A stretch of DNA of 64,000 nucleotides from GCA-2683135 sp964507445. GTDB taxonomy: Bacteria > Planctomycetota > GCA-002687715. The position numbers and the translations under genes were made by a program. The stretch's first letter is position 1, and the number at the start of each line of letters is the position of its first letter. Of the stretch, positions 61,078-64,000 are shown one piece after another. The DNA lies in NCBI GenBank assembly GCA_964507445.1, contig CAZDQF010000008.1, forward strand, positions 62,001-126,000, in the 5' to 3' direction. Below the pieces are notes generated by a model. The model was not told where the DNA came from. It did not search any database and saw nothing but the letters and a program-made list of their open reading frames with translations.

Positions 61078-63108
61078 TCATTCATCGAGCGGTGAGGGGG
61101 CCCCCTCGAGCCAGCGAAGCAGCTGGGCCTCGCTCAGGACCCGGACGCCTAACGCCTCCGCCTTCTTGAGCTTGGACCCCGCCTTCTCCCCGGCCAGCAG
61201 GAAGTCCGTCCCACCGGAGACAGCGGACGCGACCTTGGCGCCGTTGGCCTTCAGCAACTTGGTGGCGTCCTTTCGTGACAGTCCGGGCAGGGTTCCCGTG
61301 ACGACGACCGTCATCCCGTCCAGGGGTGCGCCGCTGGTCGGGCGCTCGGGTTCCGGATACGACATCATGTTCTCGAGATCTCGCGCGAGCTCCCGGTGCG
61401 CCGGTTCCCGGAACCACTCACACACGCTGCGGGCGACGATGGGGCCGACGCCGTCGATGGCTGCCAGGGCGTCTTCGTCCTCGTCCCCCAGCTTCACGAG
61501 GGAGCGGCTCTCCACGGCCAGGAGCTCCGCGACCACCTCTCCCACGTGCCGGATGCCCAGCCCGTAGATCACTCGGGGGAGCGTCGTCTCCCGAGCCGCC
61601 TTCAGGGCGTTGACCAGGTTGTCCGCAGATTTCTCTCCCATGCGATCCAGCCCTGCGACCGTAGCGGCCTCGAGTCGGAACAGGTCCGCTGGCGTGCGGA
61701 CGTGACCGTCGTCTACCAGTTGATCTACGAGCTTGGTCCCCAGGCCCTGGATGTCCAGCGCGCCGGGGGAGGAGAAGTGTCGGATGCGTCCCTTGATCTT
61801 GGCCGGGCAATCAGGGTTGGGGCATCGGACCACTACCTCCTCCGGCGACTCCACCACCGCGGTGCTGCAGACGGGGCAGGTGTCGGGCAGCCGGAAGGTC
61901 TCCGGTTCCCCCGTGCGGGCGGAGGTCACGACCTTGGTGATCTTGGGGATGACGTCACCGGCGCGCTGCACCACCACGGTGTCGCCGATGCGGACGTCGA
62001 GGCGGTCGATCTCGTCTTGGTTGTGGAGGCTGGCGTGGACGACGGTGACTCCGCCGACGAAGACGGGATCGAGGACCGCGACCGGGGTCAGGGCGCCCGT
62101 TCGACCCACGGACACCTCGATATCCTTGAGCACCGTGGTCTCTTCCTGAGCCTGGAACTTCCACGCCACGGCCCACCTGGGGGTCCTGGATCGAGCACCC
62201 AGGGCGGACCAGAGCTGGATCGTGTCCGCCTTGAGGACCATGCCGTCGAGCTCGAACGGTACCGCCGCGCGCTGGGACTCCAGAGAACGGAACCAGGTGA
62301 CCGCGTCGTCCTCGGTGTCGCAGACCCGGAACCAGGAGCGGGGGATCGGGAGGCCCCACCGCTCGATCTGGTCCAGGGCTTCCGCCTGGGTCGTCAGCCC
62401 CAGGTCTTCGCAGCCCACCAGCTGGTACACGGCGATTCGTAGCGGCCTGCCCGCCGTCACCTTGGAGTCCAGCTGACGCAGGGACCCGCCGGCGAAGTTC
62501 CGGGGGTTGACGTATCGACCCTCCTCTTCGGTCCGGTTTGCGTTGAAGGCCTCGAAGTCGTCCTTGGCGACGTACACCTCGCCGCGGACCTCCACGCGGG
62601 CCGGCGCCTCACCCCGCAGGCGCAGGGGCAGCTCCCGGATGGTCCGGACGTTCGCGGTGACGTCTTCGCCGTGTTCTCCGTCTCCGCGGGTGGCGGCCTG
62701 GATCAGCACCCCGTCCTCGTAGACCAGCGCCATGGAGATCCCGTCGAGCTTGGGCTCTGCGGAGAGGACGAACCGCTCGGGAGCCTCGTCGCCGAGGCGT
62801 CGACGCATGCGCTCGACCCAATCCCTGAAGTCGTCCTCCGACTTGGCGTTCTGGAGAGACATCATGGGCACGGCGTGCTTCACCCTGGTGAAGTCGTCCA
62901 GGGGCGCCGCCCCTACCTTGCGGGTGGGGGAATCAGGGGTGCGCAGTTCCGGGTGGGCCTCCTCCAGGTGCTCCAGCTCGGTGAAGAGGCGGTCGTACTC
63001 GGCGTCTGAGATGCTGGGGTCGTCGAGGACGTGATAGCGGTGATTCGCCTCCTCGATGAGGGCCCGCAGCTCCGCGGCGCGATCTCTCAAGTGCTCAGGC
63101 ACGACCAT
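61078..63108 (-). CDS. ligA: NAD-dependent DNA ligase
   Basis: A 676-residue ligase. The Ia domain (LRALIEEANHRYHVLDDPSISDAEYD) is followed by the adenylation domain with catalytic Lys in EPKLDGISM (K120), the OB-fold, the Cys4 zinc finger (CPVC and CPNPDC), helix-hairpin-helix repeats, and a C-terminal BRCT domain (GMTVVVTGTLPGLSR). ATG 63108 is the natural start. It lies 13 bases after queA. Confidence 0.96.
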   Translation of the reverse strand: MVVPEHLRDRAAELRALIEEANHRYHVLDDPSISDAEYDRLFTELEHLEEAHPELRTPDSPTRKVGAAPLDDFTRVKHAVPMMSLQNAKSEDDFRDWVERMRRRLGDEAPERFVLSAEPKLDGISMALVYEDGVLIQAATRGDGEHGEDVTANVRTIRELPLRLRGEAPARVEVRGEVYVAKDDFEAFNANRTEEEGRYVNPRNFAGGSLRQLDSKVTAGRPLRIAVYQLVGCEDLGLTTQAEALDQIERWGLPIPRSWFRVCDTEDDAVTWFRSLESQRAAVPFELDGMVLKADTIQLWSALGARSRTPRWAVAWKFQAQEETTVLKDIEVSVGRTGALTPVAVLDPVFVGGVTVVHASLHNQDEIDRLDVRIGDTVVVQRAGDVIPKITKVVTSARTGEPETFRLPDTCPVCSTAVVESPEEVVVRCPNPDCPAKIKGRIRHFSSPGALDIQGLGTKLVDQLVDDGHVRTPADLFRLEAATVAGLDRMGEKSADNLVNALKAARETTLPRVIYGLGIRHVGEVVAELLAVESRSLVKLGDEDEDALAAIDGVGPIVARSVCEWFREPAHRELARDLENMMSYPEPERPTSGAPLDGMTVVVTGTLPGLSRKDATKLLKANGAKVASAVSGGTDFLLAGEKAGSKLKKAEALGVRVLSEAQLLRWLEGAPSPLDE

Positions 63109-63121
63109 GAACGAGACGCTA

Positions 63122-64000
63122 TCACGCGATGAACATGGCGTCCCCGTAGGAGAGCAACCGATACCGTTCCCGGACGGCGTGGGTGTAGGCATCGAGGATC
63201 CGGTCGCGGCCGGCGAGGGCGCAGATCAGCATGAGCAGCGTGCTCTTCGGGGCGTGGAAGTTGGTCAGCAGCGCGTCCACGAGCTGGAACTCCCAAGGTG
63301 GATGGATGAAGAGGCTTGTCCTGCCCTGCCCCGGGGTCAACCCACCACGTCCGTCGGCCGCCGCTTCGAGCACGCGCACCACCGTGGTGCCCACCGCGAC
63401 GATCCGACCCCCCCGCCGACGACAGGCGTCGATGGCGGCGGCGGCGCTCTCCGGGACCTCGTAGCGTTCTTCGTGCATCGGGTGATCACGGATGTCGTCG
63501 ACGGAGACGGGGCGGAAGGTGCCCGGACCAACGTGCAGGGTGACGGCGGTCCGTTCGACGCCGTTGGACGCCAGGGTGTCGAGCAGCCCGCGAGTGAGAT
63601 GGAGTCCGGCCGTCGGGGCTGCCACGGCGCCTTCGTTCCGGGCGTAGACGGTCTGGTACCGGTCCCGGTCCTTCGGTGCGTCCGGACGGCGGATGTAGGG
63701 CGGCAGCGGCACGCTCCCGTGGTCCTGCATGACGCGCCGTATGGCCGCGTCCGGTGCGGCGCTCCGGGCTCGCCAGAGGCCCTCGCCGTCGTTGGTCTCC
63801 AGGGTCAACCTCAGGGCGTCGTCGGCGATGGCGATCTCCTCGCCGGGCAGCGGCTTGCCGCGGGTCCCCAGCATGATCCTGACCGCGCCGTCCTGGTGCT
63901 CGAGTACGAGCACCTCCGCCTGACCGCCCGTGGAGACCCGGGTGCCCTTCAGGCGGGCCGGCACCACGCGGGTCTCGTTCAGGACCAGCAGGTCCCCGGG
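63122..64000 (-). CDS. queA: S-adenosylmethionine:tRNA ribosyltransferase-isomerase (clipped at right edge)
   Basis: 292 residues are visible; the N-terminus lies beyond 64000. The frame stays open to the edge and reads LVLNETRVVPARLKG there, which is the usual QueA segment near residue 60. Further segments are NEGAVAAPTAGLHLT, ALHVGPGTFRPV-like TLHVGPGTFRPVSVDD, HEERYEVP and LVDALLTNFHAPKSTLLML. The enzyme transfers and isomerises the ribose of SAM to form epoxyqueuosine. With queC at 6628 it shows the queuosine pathway. It leads the ligA-thiE run. Confidence 0.94.
   Translation of the reverse strand, partial: PGDLLVLNETRVVPARLKGTRVSTGGQAEVLVLEHQDGAVRIMLGTRGKPLPGEEIAIADDALRLTLETNDGEGLWRARSAAPDAAIRRVMQDHGSVPLPPYIRRPDAPKDRDRYQTVYARNEGAVAAPTAGLHLTRGLLDTLASNGVERTAVTLHVGPGTFRPVSVDDIRDHPMHEERYEVPESAAAAIDACRRRGGRIVAVGTTVVRVLEAAADGRGGLTPGQGRTSLFIHPPWEFQLVDALLTNFHAPKSTLLMLICALAGRDRILDAYTHAVRERYRLLSYGDAMFIA

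Overview
The window is about 64 kb of high-GC, gene-dense bacterial DNA from a Gram-negative organism that most resembles a Planctomycetota lineage. That is an inference from gene content. The pointers are exported CRTAC1/ASPIC-UnbV FG-GAP propellers, Kelch and MAM-type secreted proteins, a C25 (gingipain-type) peptidase, a planctomycete-style omega subunit, TMTC-like TPR membrane proteins, MoxR and vWA/HEAT proteins, flagellin, and an Mla lipid-transport operon that implies an outer membrane. Two runs of N (47415-47514 and 55866-55875) show that this is a draft or metagenome-derived scaffold. No tRNA, rRNA, CRISPR array, insertion sequence or prophage gene was seen.

Layout. 1-9.8 kb: a clipped gene, lysS (-), an exported TPR protein and a parvulin lipoprotein (+), a Kelch/MAM secreted protein (+), a lipoprotein coupled to queC (-), parA (+), a zinc alcohol dehydrogenase and a YjbR-like protein (+). 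9.8-15.7 kb: a TMTC-like membrane TPR protein (+), a large C25 peptidase (-), and an Rrf2 regulator that lacks the usual cysteine ligands and ends in a strong terminator. 15.7-26.8 kb is a long minus-strand block: folC, an unknown gene, moxR, a zinc-finger protein with a broken protease motif, a HEAT/vWA protein, an FG-GAP lipoprotein, then mlaE(STAS)-mlaF-mlaD and a PqiC-like lipoprotein. The last five are chained by ATGA overlaps. 26.8-35.5 kb (+): an unknown membrane protein, aroB, flagellin, an EF-hand-like exported protein, dprA, two small membrane proteins (-), a YbgC thioesterase and a HEAT lipoprotein. 35.5-38.1 kb (-): mazG-like then priA. 38.2-39.9 kb (+): a second large secreted protein that shares a domain with the Kelch protein.

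39.9-55.6 kb (-) is a 17-gene run with gaps of at most about 50 bp: tpiA, secG, yicC, gmk, rpoZ, coaC, coaB, dut, ftsK, an FtsK-like gene without a motor, rimO, pgsA, pgpA, a HAMP/SpoIIE-type phosphatase, a phosphoglycolate-phosphatase-like HAD gene, dgcN and dgcA. A good sigma70-type promoter lies just upstream of tpiA. The rest is groEL-groES behind a receiver-domain gene (-), a HEAT-like exported protein (+), and queA-ligA-thiE-TPR (-), with queA clipped by the right edge.

The most interesting object is the gene at 46961-48689. It carries an FtsK-like N-terminal membrane region, a long acidic repeat linker (interrupted by the assembly gap) and a C-terminal winged-helix resembling FtsK gamma, but no visible ATPase motor, and it sits directly downstream of a complete ftsK. 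Its recognition-helix arginines are replaced. Other notable points are a pseudo-gluzincin protein, a SpoIIE-type phosphatase with altered metal ligands, the FG-GAP lipoprotein coupled to the Mla operon, and the DgcN/DgcA pair.
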